Shown in pieces: positions 42,916-53,160 of a stretch of 64,000 nucleotides of DNA; the stretch's first letter is position 1, and each line of letters begins with the position of its first letter. The notes under the pieces are model-generated. The model had not been told where the DNA came from, made no database searches, and worked only from the letters and a program-made list of their open reading frames with translations. Both the position numbers and the translations under genes were made by a program. This DNA comes from Doryteuthis pealeii (lineage: Eukaryota > Mollusca > Cephalopoda > Myopsida > Loliginidae). The stretch is taken from contig CM042152.1 of assembly GCA_023376005.1 (NCBI GenBank), positions 83,912,878 to 83,976,877 of the forward strand, given 5' to 3'.

Positions 42916-43190
42916 TTATTTTAATTACCTTAAAATAAGTCATCTTCAGACGGTTGTCCTCATCTTTATTGTGTATAAACACAACGTTCAGACCACTGTA
43001 ACTTCGGGCTCTGTTTTGGGTTTTTTTCATTTATCATTTTAATTACCTTAAAATAAGTCATCTTCAGACTGTTGTCCTCATCTTTATTGTGTATAAACAC
43101 AACGTTCAGACCACTGTAACTTCGGGCTCTGTTTTGGGTGTTTTTCATTTATTATTTTAATTATCTTAAAATAAGTCATCTTCTGACAAT
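42916..43190 (-). repeat. 118-bp tandem repeat with hammerhead-like remnants
   Basis: Just over two head-to-tail copies with a period of exactly 118 bp (CTTAAAATAAGTCATCTTC at 42929, 43047 and 43165). On the minus strand each unit contains CCCGAAG ... GGTCTGAACGTTGTG, a decayed relative of the hammerhead core at 5885-5912, followed by GATGAGGAC / AACA / GTCTGAA. The 60-codon frame across it is not a gene. Confidence 0.65.
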
Positions 43191-43354
43191 TAACCCTGAA
43201 GTTTCGGAGCTTAATTGTTACTGCTCATTCAAGGGCGCTCCAAGCAGCATAAATGCCACCAGACTTATAAAAAAAATTGTGATTAGATATAGAAAAATTA
43301 AATCAAAGAAGTTACTCATTCTAAAAAAGGAAATTTCAAAATATCGTAAAGAAT

Positions 43355-43402
43355 GTTAACTCTTACCTAACCACCTTAATCTGATTAAGGTGGTTAGGTA
43401 AC
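43355..43402. repeat. Short perfect palindrome
   Basis: TTACCTAACCACCTTAAT and its exact complement are separated by 3 nt, with GTTA/TAAC just outside. Confidence 0.85.
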
Positions 43403-44415
43403 TGATAACACAACATCTTTATGCTACTCTGACTTTTTCCTTTTTTTGAATTCATTATCATCTCTTCATCTCATGACACATCTGTTTGTCAATTTAGATT
43501 GAATAAATGTTGTTCTCTATAATAGTTGCTTTTCAGACTTTTCTTTTAAATTGCCAACGTCTGTCTTTTTGGTTTTAGACAAAAAGACCTCGTCTGCAGA
43601 TCTCTAATGCAGACATTCAAAAACTAAGATTCTAACAAGATAATCCCAAAGGTAATGACTCCAAAATATTTAGAAATCACTGAAATGTTTATTGTCAATA
43701 ATGTTTACATCCTTTTAAATCTTTAACATGTATCTACATTAACATTTTCTACATAATCACTATCAGAGATGCTGCGTCCATGGCACACAAAAAATCTAAA
43801 AGGACGCAGTAAAATCATATCCATGCATCCCAGTGTTTTTCTTTTTTCTTCCCTCACCATTTCAAGCTAACTGTAAATACATTTCAATAGTTTTTTTAGA
43901 AACAAATTACACAGATAGGTTACAAGGTAGGAGTTAGATGACTTTTGTTATTTCCCCAGATCATAAATAAAAACCCTACAATCTAATAAGAAACTTTAGT
44001 TGGGACCCATAAATTTTCCCGGGGACTCATTCAAAGCAAATATGTGCATCACAGGATGCACTGAATCAAAAAGCTATCAGACATTTGTATGCCCATGTAT
44101 ACCAGCTCACCACCATGTTGTTGAGAAAGCATTGAACCATATCATTGTTGCAAACTCCCTACACTACTTGTGACATTTTTGACGTCCATGCACATCTCAC
44201 CATACACTACCATTAATTGGGAATGAATTTCAATTGGTTTAATGCCTTTTGCGTTCTAAAAACAAATAAGTATGCAGATTTCCCATTTGGTGGTAGGGTC
44301 GATCAAGAGCTCCTTCAGAAATGATTGCCAAGCCAAGACTGCATGTGGCAACAAGGTAAATGAAGGAGCAAGTACATTGGAGACCTTATTTTGGGATTAC
44401 TCTTGTAATTTTCCC
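43403..44415. other. Apparently unique stretch, no gene recognised
   Basis: No recognisable repeat, RNA or exon. Confidence 0.4.
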
Positions 44416-44830
44416 ACTGAATTGTCCAGTAGACACATGGTGTAATGGATAAAGGTGTTGAGTTAATACAGTTCTCTAAGTAACAATCATCTGGAGGTTG
44501 CAGGTTCAATCCTGACTACAGGCAAAAATAACATAGAATTATGAGGAGAACGGAGTCAGATGGCAGCAATGCATGGCAACTACTGCATTCTCTGAGAAAG
44601 AGAGCAAGACGTTGTCTTGCCTGCCAGAATGAACCCGTGTCCTCCCGAATGCAAAAAATTAGACTTAGGCGTTGCGCGGACGCGAGGTTTGACTCAGGTG
44701 CCTGGATGATTGTCCTGACCATATTAACTGAATTGTTACTAACTCGCGTACCCTGGATGCTAAAAGTTTTGTCCATAAATAGCGGGAGTTCACAGAAGAC
44801 AGGGTAGAGTGGTGCACGCACCTGACTGAC
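44416..44830 (+). repeat. tRNA-like SINE candidate with GC-richer body
   Basis: Head: ATGGTGTAATGGATAAAGGT (box A-like) and GCAGGTTCAATCCTGA (box B-like, about 44499-44514). The body 44530-44830 is more GC-rich than its flanks and open for about 88 codons on the plus and 101 on the minus strand without a recognisable domain. It ends in a purine-rich GAAAGGAAAGG tail. No second copy is seen in this window. Confidence 0.5.
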
Positions 44831-45009
44831 CTACAAAGCAAAGCGAATGAAAGGAAAGGAAAAGAAAGGACAAACGGATGACGAAAGATTACTTTACAGT
44901 TAACGTCGGACTTGATTGCATCCCCCCCACTCTCAACAAAGAACTTGTTTTTTTTTTTTTCAACAAAAGAATACTTAAAGAGTACTTGTACACATTAATA
45001 ACACGGGCC

Positions 45010-45195
45010 TTTCAGGGCCTGTGTTTATTAATGTAAATTAACAGCGTTGATCCCAAGGGGCTATCCCCCCAGCCAACACCTGCCCCCTCGATTTAAAGGG
45101 GCAGGGCTGGGTTTATTGCCCAGCGCCTGAGGCACCCTCCTCAAGGGGGAATGCCGACGGGATTGACGCATTTTTTGTGTCTACCACCCATCTTT
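45010..45195 (+). repeat. GC-richer repeat, family 3
   Basis: CAACACCTGCCCCCTCG, GGGGCAGGGCTGGGTTTATT, CCCAGCGCCTGAGGC and GGGGGAATGCCGACGGGAT. Head lost. Confidence 0.82.
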
Positions 45196-45444
45196 GTGTC
45201 ACGCCCTCATAAGTGGGGTGAGAAGCAAATACCTTAACACTTGTACCTGGTTATAGTCAATGGGGGGAAGTAGGGATAGAAATATTAAAGTACCAATTTT
45301 CCAAACAAAGAGACCATTCCTGCTATAGAATCTTGTATTTTATCTGATTGGTTGATTTTAATGGCATCTCAATTGGTCTAGGGTTATTTTATTATAGAAT
45401 GGCTTGGTTTCACAAATGAAGATAAAGTGGGTGGTCATTTGTTT
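45196..45444. other. Non-coding segment
   Basis: Nothing recognised. Confidence 0.4.
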
Positions 45445-45562
45445 GCATACCTTTCTCAAAGGGTATTAGTTTGAAAGTAAATGTAATGCCAAGACTGGAG
45501 TTTGAACTCACTTACAACAATGTCATAATTCAATATGTTAGCCACTACACCACTGGGACTCC
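45445..45562 (-). repeat. tRNA-like SINE, family 2 variant
   Basis: Complement of GTGGTGTAGTGGCTAACATA, TGAGTTCAAACTCCAG and TACCCTTTGAGAAAGGTATG. Same type as 16243-16368. Confidence 0.65.
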
Positions 45563-45579
45563 CCTCTATTCTGATAAAG

Positions 45580-45825
45580 CAAGTAAAGTCGTTGGGGCGG
45601 CCTAAAGTCGATATCAGCCAGTCAGCGAGGGAGTCTATCCCCTTTTCAATAGCGCTAGACCAAGGAGATTGTTTTGGCGTCTAAGGTGGAGTGCCACACC
45701 TACAATCTCCTTATTTACCGCACAGATCCCTGTGCTACTCATACACTGAGTTGGCGAGGACCAATATCGAACTAGGAACCTTGTGGTTTCTAGCCGAACG
45801 CTCTACCGACTGAGCTATGGCAAGG
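45580..45825 (-). repeat. tRNA-derived SINE, family 1 (copy S7)
   Basis: Full-length except the first few bases of the head. Tail complement GTAAAGTCGTTGGGGCGGCC at the left, head complement CTCTACCGACTGAGCTA at the right. Confidence 0.88.
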
Positions 45826-46077
45826 GAACTATTATGAAGAAAATTAATGTTTCATTCATTGTTCACAAACAAATGGTAAATACAGCTTCAGTTTTGATAT
45901 ACTTCCAGTGATTTGTCTGCTATCTCAGTGGGTCATTTGTGAGATATGTTGTTTTTTTTTTACAATTCATGGTACAACCAAATGTGCCAATACCAGTCTC
46001 ATGTTTCATTCTGTATTCAATAGACTTCTTCCTGTGAGTTTTTCTTTGTCAAAGCATCCCTGAAACTCCTTTTCTGA
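45826..46077. other. Non-coding segment
   Basis: Nothing recognised. Confidence 0.4.
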
Positions 46078-46747
46078 TATAGAGTCATTCCATGTCAATT
46101 CACCAGGGCGTTACACCCACCGACACCGAATTACCTGAAATTTGGCACAAATGTTCCCCTTCATGAGTTAGAAAAGTGTGCCAAATTATTTTGTCTTAAA
46201 CCTTACTGTTCTGATTTTAGAGGGGGGGTATAATTTTCCTATTTTGCCTCAAAATTAAGGCCGTGCGGTGTCGTAAAATCTCAGTGTTTTTTTTAATTTA
46301 AAAAAAAATACTTTCATACATTCAATATTTCTGAAATTTGGTATGTAAGGCAAATAAGGACTGTAGAATCCAAATATCCAACTATTTTAACCCTATACCT
46401 GACAGAAAATTTTTATTTTGCCCACCCAAATGCATGACTCCAAATTAACAACTTTTCACCTATGTAGCTTACAGTCAGTCTATCGAAAATGGGTCCTCTT
46501 CAATTTTCATAATATTTTTTTCTTAACATCTACTATGTCTGCCTAAGTTCATCAAAGAATTTTGTGTGGGAGTAAAGTCTACTTTAGAAGATATGAACCT
46601 GCCAAGTTCAGAGGTTTTTTCCTATGTACGTGCAGGATTTCAGTGAAAGATTATAATTAAAGACAATCATCCTAATGCTCCATGAACTCTCAAATGTTGA
46701 TATTGTGCTCAGTTTTGCTGGTGTTTTGACATGGAATGACCCTATAG
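46078..46747. mobile_element. DNA element with short inverted ends and TA duplication
   Basis: The left end TAGAGTCATTCCATGTCAA and the complement of the right end, TAGGGTCATTCCATGTCAA, differ at one base. Each is flanked by TA. About 665 bp, non-coding. The end sequence resembles that of the foldback at 62445-63033, so they may share a transposase. A TA duplication fits Tc1/mariner-type elements, but the superfamily is not proved. Confidence 0.7.
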
Positions 46748-46814
46748 TCTGAAGCTGTGCAATCATATTTTTTAATATCATCCACATCCTTAAATCTTAC
46801 CCTTTGTTGGGTTT

Positions 46815-47165
46815 TATCAAGTATTCAGCTCTGTTACAAGTTGAACTCTAAAACAACCTCTAGAGTGTTGGCAGTGGTTTATATAGAGCTTTGGGTTATT
46901 CCATTATGAACTCTGGCAAGTTCACTTCCTGGGTTTTGATTGGCTGATGGTATTCAGGGTGAGTAATGATATGGATAAGTACCCACTCTTCAGCCCCCAG
47001 TCTGCACTGTGCCAGCGGCATGCAAGGACTGTATTTAAGTTACAGCTTGCATGTTGTTCTTGTCTGCTAATTCGACGGTAGTTAGAATCCCATTGCGATG
47101 GTGAGTATTGTTTTGTTTCTATATCTGGGGGATAACTTCTACACCCTTGAGAGGAATATTTAGAT
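46815..47165 (+). promoter_or_regulatory. Promoter-like repeat module with ATG at a splice donor
   Basis: Contains an inverted CCAAT box (GATTGGCTG, about 46940), a TATTTAAG-type A/T box (about 47033) and then GCTAATTCGACGGTAG, CCCATTGCG and ATGGTGAGTATTG (about 47098), where the start codon is followed at once by a consensus splice donor GTGAGT. About 350 bp of it recurs inverted at 61857-62205, and diverged copies occur at 38700-39115 and 61020-61610. It could be the promoter and first exon of a multicopy gene or of a mobile element. No second exon was identified. Confidence 0.5.
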
Positions 47166-47611
47166 TAGAAAACAAGAAAAAGGTTTGTCTAGGTTTGGTG
47201 ATGACAGAGGTTGCTGCACTTGCATAATATTGTGTTTCACCAAAATCTGCCATTCAAAAAATACAGCAGTGTTCTCTTCACATTAATGCTCTTAAAAAGA
47301 TATTTGTTACAAAGGTAGCATGAATTTAGCAAATTACGTTGAAGGAATTAATAACAAAATGTAGCTTTTATTATAGCAGTCCTTTGGGTACTGTGAAAAA
47401 AGTTTAATGTCGAAATGAATTATAAATAAAACAAGCAAACAGGAAATCAAATAACAGAAGGTTATGTTGAACAGACATCTTTTTTTATGTATTATTCTTG
47501 GCAATAAGCAATAATTTGCAAAATGTTTTTATATGTGTAGAGTATACATAAATGTTTTTATTATTTATTTCTAATTGATTACTTGTGTTATATAACCCTT
47601 ATAAAGTGAAA
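47166..47611. other. A+T-rich stretch
   Basis: Nothing recognised downstream of the promoter-like module; no exon candidate. Confidence 0.4.
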
Positions 47612-47859
47612 AAAGCCATCAGTGCGGCTTAAAGTCGGTATCAGCCAAAAAGCGAGGGAGTCTATCCCATTTTCACTAGTGCTAGATCAAGGAGATTGTT
47701 TTCGCATCTGAGGTGGAGCGCCACACCTACCATCAGCTCTTCACTTTACCGCACAGATTCCCATGCTATTCATATGCTGAGTTGGCGAGGGCCAGTATCG
47801 AACCCAGAACCTTGTGGTTCCTAGACTGACACTCTACCAACTGAGCTAAACCAGCCCCT
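47612..47859 (-). repeat. tRNA-derived SINE, family 1 (copy S8)
   Basis: Full-length. On the minus strand the head is AGGGGCTGGTTTAGCTCAGT. Confidence 0.87.
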
Positions 47860-48744
47860 AACCCTTATAAAACTTTGGGTATATAATTGAGACAGACAGA
47901 TTAGAGATGATAGGTGATCTTTCTTATGTTACATTCTGCTCCTACCTCAGCCACCATCTGATCTGTTGGGCTTCTTTAAGGGTTTGTCGTCTTCTTCATG
48001 CTGGGATGGTCATTGTCTTTAAAACAAGACTTGGTTGTTTCTTGATCAAGTTTTATTTCCCCAGCCCATTTGATTCTGCCATGGAGGGAGATGGACCCCG
48101 GGAGCTGAAACACCGTCTACACTCCTTGAAAGCCGTGTCTGCTAACTAAACTTATTCTCACACCTCTGTAGTGGCACGTTTTCAAGGGGTCAAATCAAAG
48201 GTTATATAACAGTTGGGTAATTTTCCGTGGACCCCATGATTTTAAGTTAATGGCCCTAATTCAAATTTCTAACTACAGGTACGTTCATGAATTATGACTG
48301 CTCATAAATTATGTAACACTTGCATGTCAGTCCTGAATTCTTTTGAGGTTGGTCAATGTGAAATTTGGGACTGATATTTTTGGTTCAGCCTGGAGTATAT
48401 AACATCTGTCTTCTTCGACTGCTGGACAGCTACAGGGATTGCTGGGTATTCAAGACCCACAAAAAATAGGGAAAAGTTATTTTTGGAAATTATGACATAC
48501 ATGAGCCTTTTTCTATTTTTAGATTTGGTGATCCACTTATGTTGGGGACCATTACACAACTATCCATCTCTCCGTGATTGATTTGTTTCAATGCCATGTC
48601 AACCCAACTAGGGTTATTTCATGCCTAGAGGTTAGGGAATCACATTCATTGTATGTTCATCATATTTACATTTTGTGTGTAGTTATTTCTTAATTTTTTA
48701 TTTGTTTTTTGTTTTATGCATATGAATCTATAAAATATGAATAA
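47860..48744. other. Non-coding stretch
   Basis: An 80-codon open frame (47907-48149) has no recognisable domain. 48580-48640 weakly resembles the start of family 4 (GTTTCAATGCCATGTCAACC). Confidence 0.4.
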
Positions 48745-48970
48745 TTTTTAAATGGATCTATTTTACCCACTTATGGGACCTTAACAGCTACTACCACTCC
48801 AGTTCAGAGTGGACCTGGAAGTAATAGCAATGAAGAGGTACTCCACATTCCCCAGATCTCCAAAAAAGAGCCTCACCATCAGATGCAGTTTAATGCCATA
48901 CCCAGGAAATCCACTGCAGGGAATATAGTCAGTGTATTCTAAACCTCGCCAACAGGGTAGCCATCTCTAC
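48745..48970 (+). repeat. Family 4 fragment
   Basis: CTACTACCACTCCAGTTCAG, GAGGTACTCCACATTCCCCA, CTCACCATCAGATGCAGTTT and CGCCAACAGGGTAG follow the family 4 order, with the middle deleted. Confidence 0.8.
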
Positions 48971-49009
48971 CTATGCTATGTTTCATTGACATATATCTAG
49001 ACAAAATTG

Positions 49010-49299
49010 GAGGTGCGTGGTCTAATGGTTAAAGTCATAGGAAATGGACTCGTCGACCCGAGTTCAATTCCTGGACAAAACTGTTTGAATTTCACATAGT
49101 GCTAATACCCTTGGGAAAGGTATGAATCCAATTCTCCCTCCAGCTATGGGTAAATAGCAGGGTAGACTGGTCTCTTTAACCTTGGCTAGGTAACCAGTCT
49201 AGGAGAAGGAAAACTCTAAATTTAAACCTGTTAAACTCCACTTGAGAAATTGACCTTGTGTCACATCCTGCTCGTGCGGAGTGGTTGGTAAATATATAT
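49010..49299 (+). repeat. tRNA-derived SINE, family 2 (copy T2)
   Basis: Head GTGGTCTAATGGTTAAAGTC, box B-like GAGTTCAATTCC, body as in T1, TA-rich tail. Confidence 0.87.
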
Positions 49300-49314
49300 A
49301 TCTAGACAAAAATT

Positions 49315-49790
49315 TTCTTTGCTGGTATGACACAATGTCATGTTGACAGCATGGATTTCCATGACTCTCTTTCACAACCTGTCCCTATTTGCCATCGTTC
49401 CTGGCAAGTCCTCCTTACGACATCAAGTATCTGCACAGAGTTGATTAATGTAAGTTTTGGCTGGCTAGCCGATTCTGGTATGTCCATGTGTATATTCCTA
49501 GCAAGTCCTCCTAACGACATCAAGTATCTGCACAGAGCTGATCAATATAAGTTTTGGCTGGCCAGTCCATTCTGGTATGTCCATGTGTATATTTCTGGCA
49601 AGTCCTCCTCACAACATCAAGTATCTGCAGAGAGCAGATCAATGTAAATTTTGGTTGGTCAGCTGATTCTCGAATGTCCATGTGTATATTCCTAGCAAGT
49701 CTTCCTAACGACATCAAGTATTTGCACAGAGCTAATCAATGTAAGTTTTGGTTGGCCAGCCCATTCTGGTATGTCCATGTGTAGGTGTTC
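49315..49790 (-). repeat. Minisatellite made from an RTE-like LINE 3' end
   Basis: On the minus strand the sequence encodes pieces of the LINE C-terminus (AKTYIDQLCADT, EDLP-like LDVVRRTCQ frames). A unit of about 95-99 bp (32-33 codons) is repeated four times: CGACATCAAGTATCTGCACA near 49418, 49513, 49609 (variant) and 49708. Open frames on both strands are a by-product of this near-multiple-of-three period. Confidence 0.8.
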
Positions 49791-50957
49791 AGAATGTCAC
49801 TTCTGACTTTGTCTTTACTTGTTAAGTGTGTCTAATTCATCTTACTTGAAAATGAAGAATGATCATTTAGCCAACCCCTCCCCCATAACTACCTTACCTG
49901 CCCAGACAGTAGCGGCAAAAGGCTGTGACTATCCTAATCAATCTTGACAAGTTACCTAATAAGATGAAGAGGAAATTGGAGACAAACTTATGGTAAAAAT
50001 AAAAATAATTCTATTTCAATGACTAATCTTTGCAATTGCACTTTGGCATAAAAGAAACAAAAAAAAAAAAGAAGATGGGCCGAGTGGCTATGAAACTCAT
50101 TTGTCTCTCTTGGGAAGAGATGGAACAGATCTGAGATCTTGAAGAAGGCTAAAAAAAAAAAAAATAAAATAAATAAATAAATAAAATAAAGAAGAAGCAA
50201 AAAAAAAAAAAAAAAAAAAAAAAATGAAGAAGCAGTTTTACAAGCGTTGGTCAGAATCAATAAGGATATTATGTGAGATTATTGACCAGCAATGATGGTA
50301 TCTGCTTCTAGCGGACACCAAGAGCGCCATCGTCTCTATCCCAGCAATCCACTTAGGTCATTCAAATAAAAATAAACCCATCTCCGCTTTCTTTTTGCAA
50401 ACAAGAGTGAAAAATGGCGCACTAACTTCTTCTTACTTACCGACTTATCAATGTAAGCGGGCACTTTTCTTAAACGTATTTAATCTTGTCAAAGTTGCCA
50501 TGGTAACTAAATAATTATGGAATGTTTCAAACGTGACTTGCATGATGTAAGATTCATTATGTTTTAACTTGTATACTGTTTGCATCCTCATCTTCTATAT
50601 TTGTAGATGAGGCAGAGAAATACATTGCAATGTGGTGGTAGCGGCGGCGGAGGGGGGGAGGGGGTGAACCCTAATGGTTAGAAATATAGAAAAACAGTGA
50701 ATCATGCCAAAGTTGATAAAGAAATAGTATGCGAGTAAAGTACTGGGGTAAACCACTTTCCCATAATCGACCACATATGACCTTGAACTCTATTAGTCCA
50801 AGGTCAATAATATAATAATTGGTCCTGAGATGCTTGAATCACTCCCCCATTCAAATCTTCACTTATCCCCCTTTTTCTTTCTATTAACTGAACATATCTC
50901 ATTGCCATATCATCATAACCCTTTGCTGAGTAGTGGTCCAATTTGACCATGTTTAGG

Positions 50958-51012
<55 letters not shown>

Positions 51013-51019
51013 AAATAAA
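49791..51019. other. Non-coding stretch with poly-A and (TA)n
   Basis: A-runs at 50059-50072, 50151-50164 and 50199-50224. G-rich purine run at 50647-50664. (TA)n at 50966-51007. No gene recognised. Confidence 0.45.
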
Positions 51020-51055
51020 CTCTGATGATGAAGCTCTTGCTTCGAAATCGATAAG
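51020..51055 (+). ncRNA. Hammerhead-ribozyme-like motif (partial)
   Basis: CT, core CTGATGA (51022-51028), T, GAAGC / TCTT / GCTTC (perfect stem II), GAA, ATCGAT, A, AG. Stem I is reduced to 2 bp and stem III to a minimal loop. About 90 bp including this motif is shared with 63130-63245 (ACATCTTTTTGTCTTTATTT, GCATTGTATTGCCTTCGAAT). It lies between two (TA)n runs. Confidence 0.5.
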
Positions 51056-51113
51056 ACATAAAAAACATCTTTTTGTCTTTATTTTTATACGCATTGTATT
51101 GCCTTCGAATTTA

Positions 51114-51150
<37 letters not shown>

Positions 51151-51205
51151 TTTTTGATAGAGGATAGATAATTGAATCATATCACCACGACCAGACATAT
51201 ATATA

Positions 51206-51452
51206 GGGCCGGGTTAGATCAGTCGGTAGAGCGTTCGGCTAGAAATCACATGGTTCCTAGTTCGATTCCGGTCCTCGCCAACTCAGGGTATGAGTAGCAC
51301 AGGATCTGTGCGGTAAAGTAAGGAGCTGATAGTAGGTGTGGTGCTCCACCTCAGATGCCAAAACAATCTCCTTGGTCTAGCACTAGTGAAAAGGGGATAG
51401 ACTCCCTCGCTGATTGGCTGATACTGACTTTAGGCCGCCCCGACGACTTTAC
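51206..51452 (+). repeat. tRNA-derived SINE, family 1 (copy S9)
   Basis: Full-length: head GGGCCGGGTTAGATCAGTCG, box B-like AGTTCGATTCCGG, tail GCCGCCCCGACGACTTTACT. It ends at a (TA)n run. Confidence 0.92.
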
Positions 51453-51454
51453 TA

Positions 51455-51531
<77 letters not shown>

Positions 51532-51532
<1 letters not shown>

Positions 51533-51756
51533 TCGGTAGAGCATTCGGCTAGAAACCACAAGGTTTGATACTGGCCCTCGCCAACTCAGCATATGAGTAG
51601 CACAGGGATCTGTGCGGTAGAGTAAGGAGCTGATGGTAAGTGTGGCACTCCACCCCAGATGCAAAAAAATCTCCTTTGTCTAGCACTAGTGAAAAGGGGA
51701 TAGACTCCCTCGCTGTTTGGCTGATACAGACTTTAGGCCACCCCAACGACTTTACT

Positions 51757-51760
<4 letters not shown>
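51532..51760 (+). repeat. tRNA-derived SINE, family 1 (copy S10)
   Basis: Starts inside box A (GTCGGTAGAGCATTCGGC) directly after a (GA)n run; the first 20 or so bases are missing. The tail is ACGACTTTACTTA and then (TA)n. Confidence 0.9.
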
Positions 51761-51787
<27 letters not shown>

Positions 51788-51807
51788 AGCCAAATTAGGG
51801 GGATAGT

Positions 51808-52045
51808 AAGTAAAGTTGTTAGGGTGGCCTAACGTCAGTATCAGCCAATCAGCGAGGGAGTCTATCCCCTTTTCACTAGCGTTAGACCAAGAGATTGTCT
51901 TTGCTTCTTAGGTGGAGCGCCACACCTATCATCAGCTCCTTACTTTATTATACAGATCCCTATGCTACTCATACGCTGAGTTGGCGAGGGAACGGTATCG
52001 AACTAGGAACCTTGTGGTCTCTATCCGAACACTCTACCGACTGAT
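51808..52045 (-). repeat. tRNA-derived SINE, family 1 (copy S11)
   Basis: Inverted relative to S9 and S10. The head end is truncated at GACTGAT (about 52045), where LINE sequence begins. Confidence 0.88.
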
Positions 52046-52373
52046 ACATTGATATGTTATATGGAAATCTGATCTTTCTGATAAAATTAAATTGGAGTTC
52101 TAAGCTGTAGCTGTGTCAGTACTACTGTATGGCTGCACCACTTAGACTTTAACAAAACATTTGGAAAAAGAGCTAGATGGGAACTATATAAGGGTACTAT
52201 GTGCGGCTTTGAACAAATTCTGTAACGCACTAAAAAGCAATAACTGTACAGCCACTTTCCTCCCATCTCACAAATCATCCAAGTAAGCTGAACAAGAAAT
52301 GCTGGGTACTGCTGGAGAAGTAAGGATGAACTCATAAACGATGTTCTCCTATGGACTCCTACACATGGATAAA
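52046..52373 (+). pseudogene. RTE-like LINE C-terminal fragment, left part
   Basis: Frame-broken pieces of VLLYGCTT, WKKS, CWRSKDELINDVLLW and TPTHG order. It continues after the MITE at 52573. Several single-base indels. Confidence 0.75.
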
Positions 52374-52580
52374 CCAGTATTGGTTATTTCCTATAAGTCT
52401 AACATAAACAAAGGGGAACCACTCTTGACTGATAAATTATTTATTTATTTATTGATCAACTAGGAAAAAAGAAAACAGGGTTAGGGTTTAGGGTTAGTTT
52501 AATGGGAAAATAAATAATTTATCAGTCAAGAGTAGTTCCCCTTTATTTATGTTAGACTTATAAGAAATAACTCCAGTGTT
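52374..52580 (+). mobile_element. MITE with telomere-like core inserted in the LINE
   Basis: The element 52382-52572 runs from GGTTATTTCCTATAAGTCTA to the complement of AGTTATTTCTTATAAGTCTA and holds GGGTTAGGGTTTAGGG. It is flanked by CCAGTATT (52374-52381) and CCAGTGTT (52573-52580), a probable 8-bp target duplication with one later change. The flanks are one continuous LINE. An 8-bp duplication is usual for hAT-type transposition, but the ends do not show the usual hAT terminus. Confidence 0.82.
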
Positions 52581-52735
52581 GACTGTCCAGCAAAAACATA
52601 CAGTCATCAGCTCTGTGCAGACACTGGATGTCGTTTAGAGGACTTACCGATAGGGATGGATAGCAAGAAAGAGTCAAGGAAATCTATGCTATTAGCACAA
52701 CTTGATGATAATAATAATAACATAAACCTTATTCA
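52581..52735 (+). pseudogene. RTE-like LINE C-terminal fragment, right part
   Basis: Encodes PAKTYSHQLCADTGCRLEDL and MDSKKESRK, then ends in (GATAATAAT)-type tail. Together with 52046-52373 it is one LINE copy split by the MITE. Confidence 0.78.
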
Positions 52736-52752
52736 ATATGATTATTTACATG

Positions 52753-52961
52753 AGGTTATTTCCTATAAGTCTAACATGATCAAAGGGGAACCACTCTTGA
52801 CTGATAAATTATTTATTTATTTTCCCATTAAACTAACCCTAAACCCTAACCCTAAACCTTAACCCCGTCTTCTTTTTTCTTAGTAGATCAATAAATAAAT
52901 AAATAATTTATCAGTCAAGAGTGGTTCCCCTTTGATCATGTTAAACTTATAGGAAATAACC
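52753..52961 (-). mobile_element. MITE with telomere-like core (inverted full copy)
   Basis: Both long inverted repeats are nearly identical. The core reads CCCTAAACCCTAACCCTAAA on the plus strand, i.e. inverted relative to the other copies. Flanking TGA/TCA extend the inverted repeat, so no target duplication can be assigned. Confidence 0.88.
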
Positions 52962-53160
52962 TCAAATGATTAGTGGAGATGGGTTTCATTTTATGTAAAT
53001 AAATTAATTCATATAAAAAAAAAAAAAAAATACCTAGACCTACACTAAAATTTATATGGTTGGTTTGATGCATGATCTTGAAAATCTTTGGGGCACAATG
53101 CTGAATTTCTGCAAGTAACAGGAAAACTGGGTTACATGGTATCAATAGCAAAAAATGAAA

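Noticed and set aside
44541..44821. Small protein gene (88 codons plus, 101 minus)
   Set aside because: Follows a tRNA-like head and ends in a purine-rich tail; frames on both strands and no recognisable domain suggest a SINE body.
47907..48149. Downstream exon of the promoter-like module
   Set aside because: A SINE and about 800 bp lie between them, no splice acceptor was evident at a suitable place, and the frame shows no domain.
51206..51280. Functional tRNA gene
   Set aside because: Box A and box B are good, but the same head with the same downstream body occurs in twelve copies, and the acceptor and anticodon stems do not pair well. It is a SINE.
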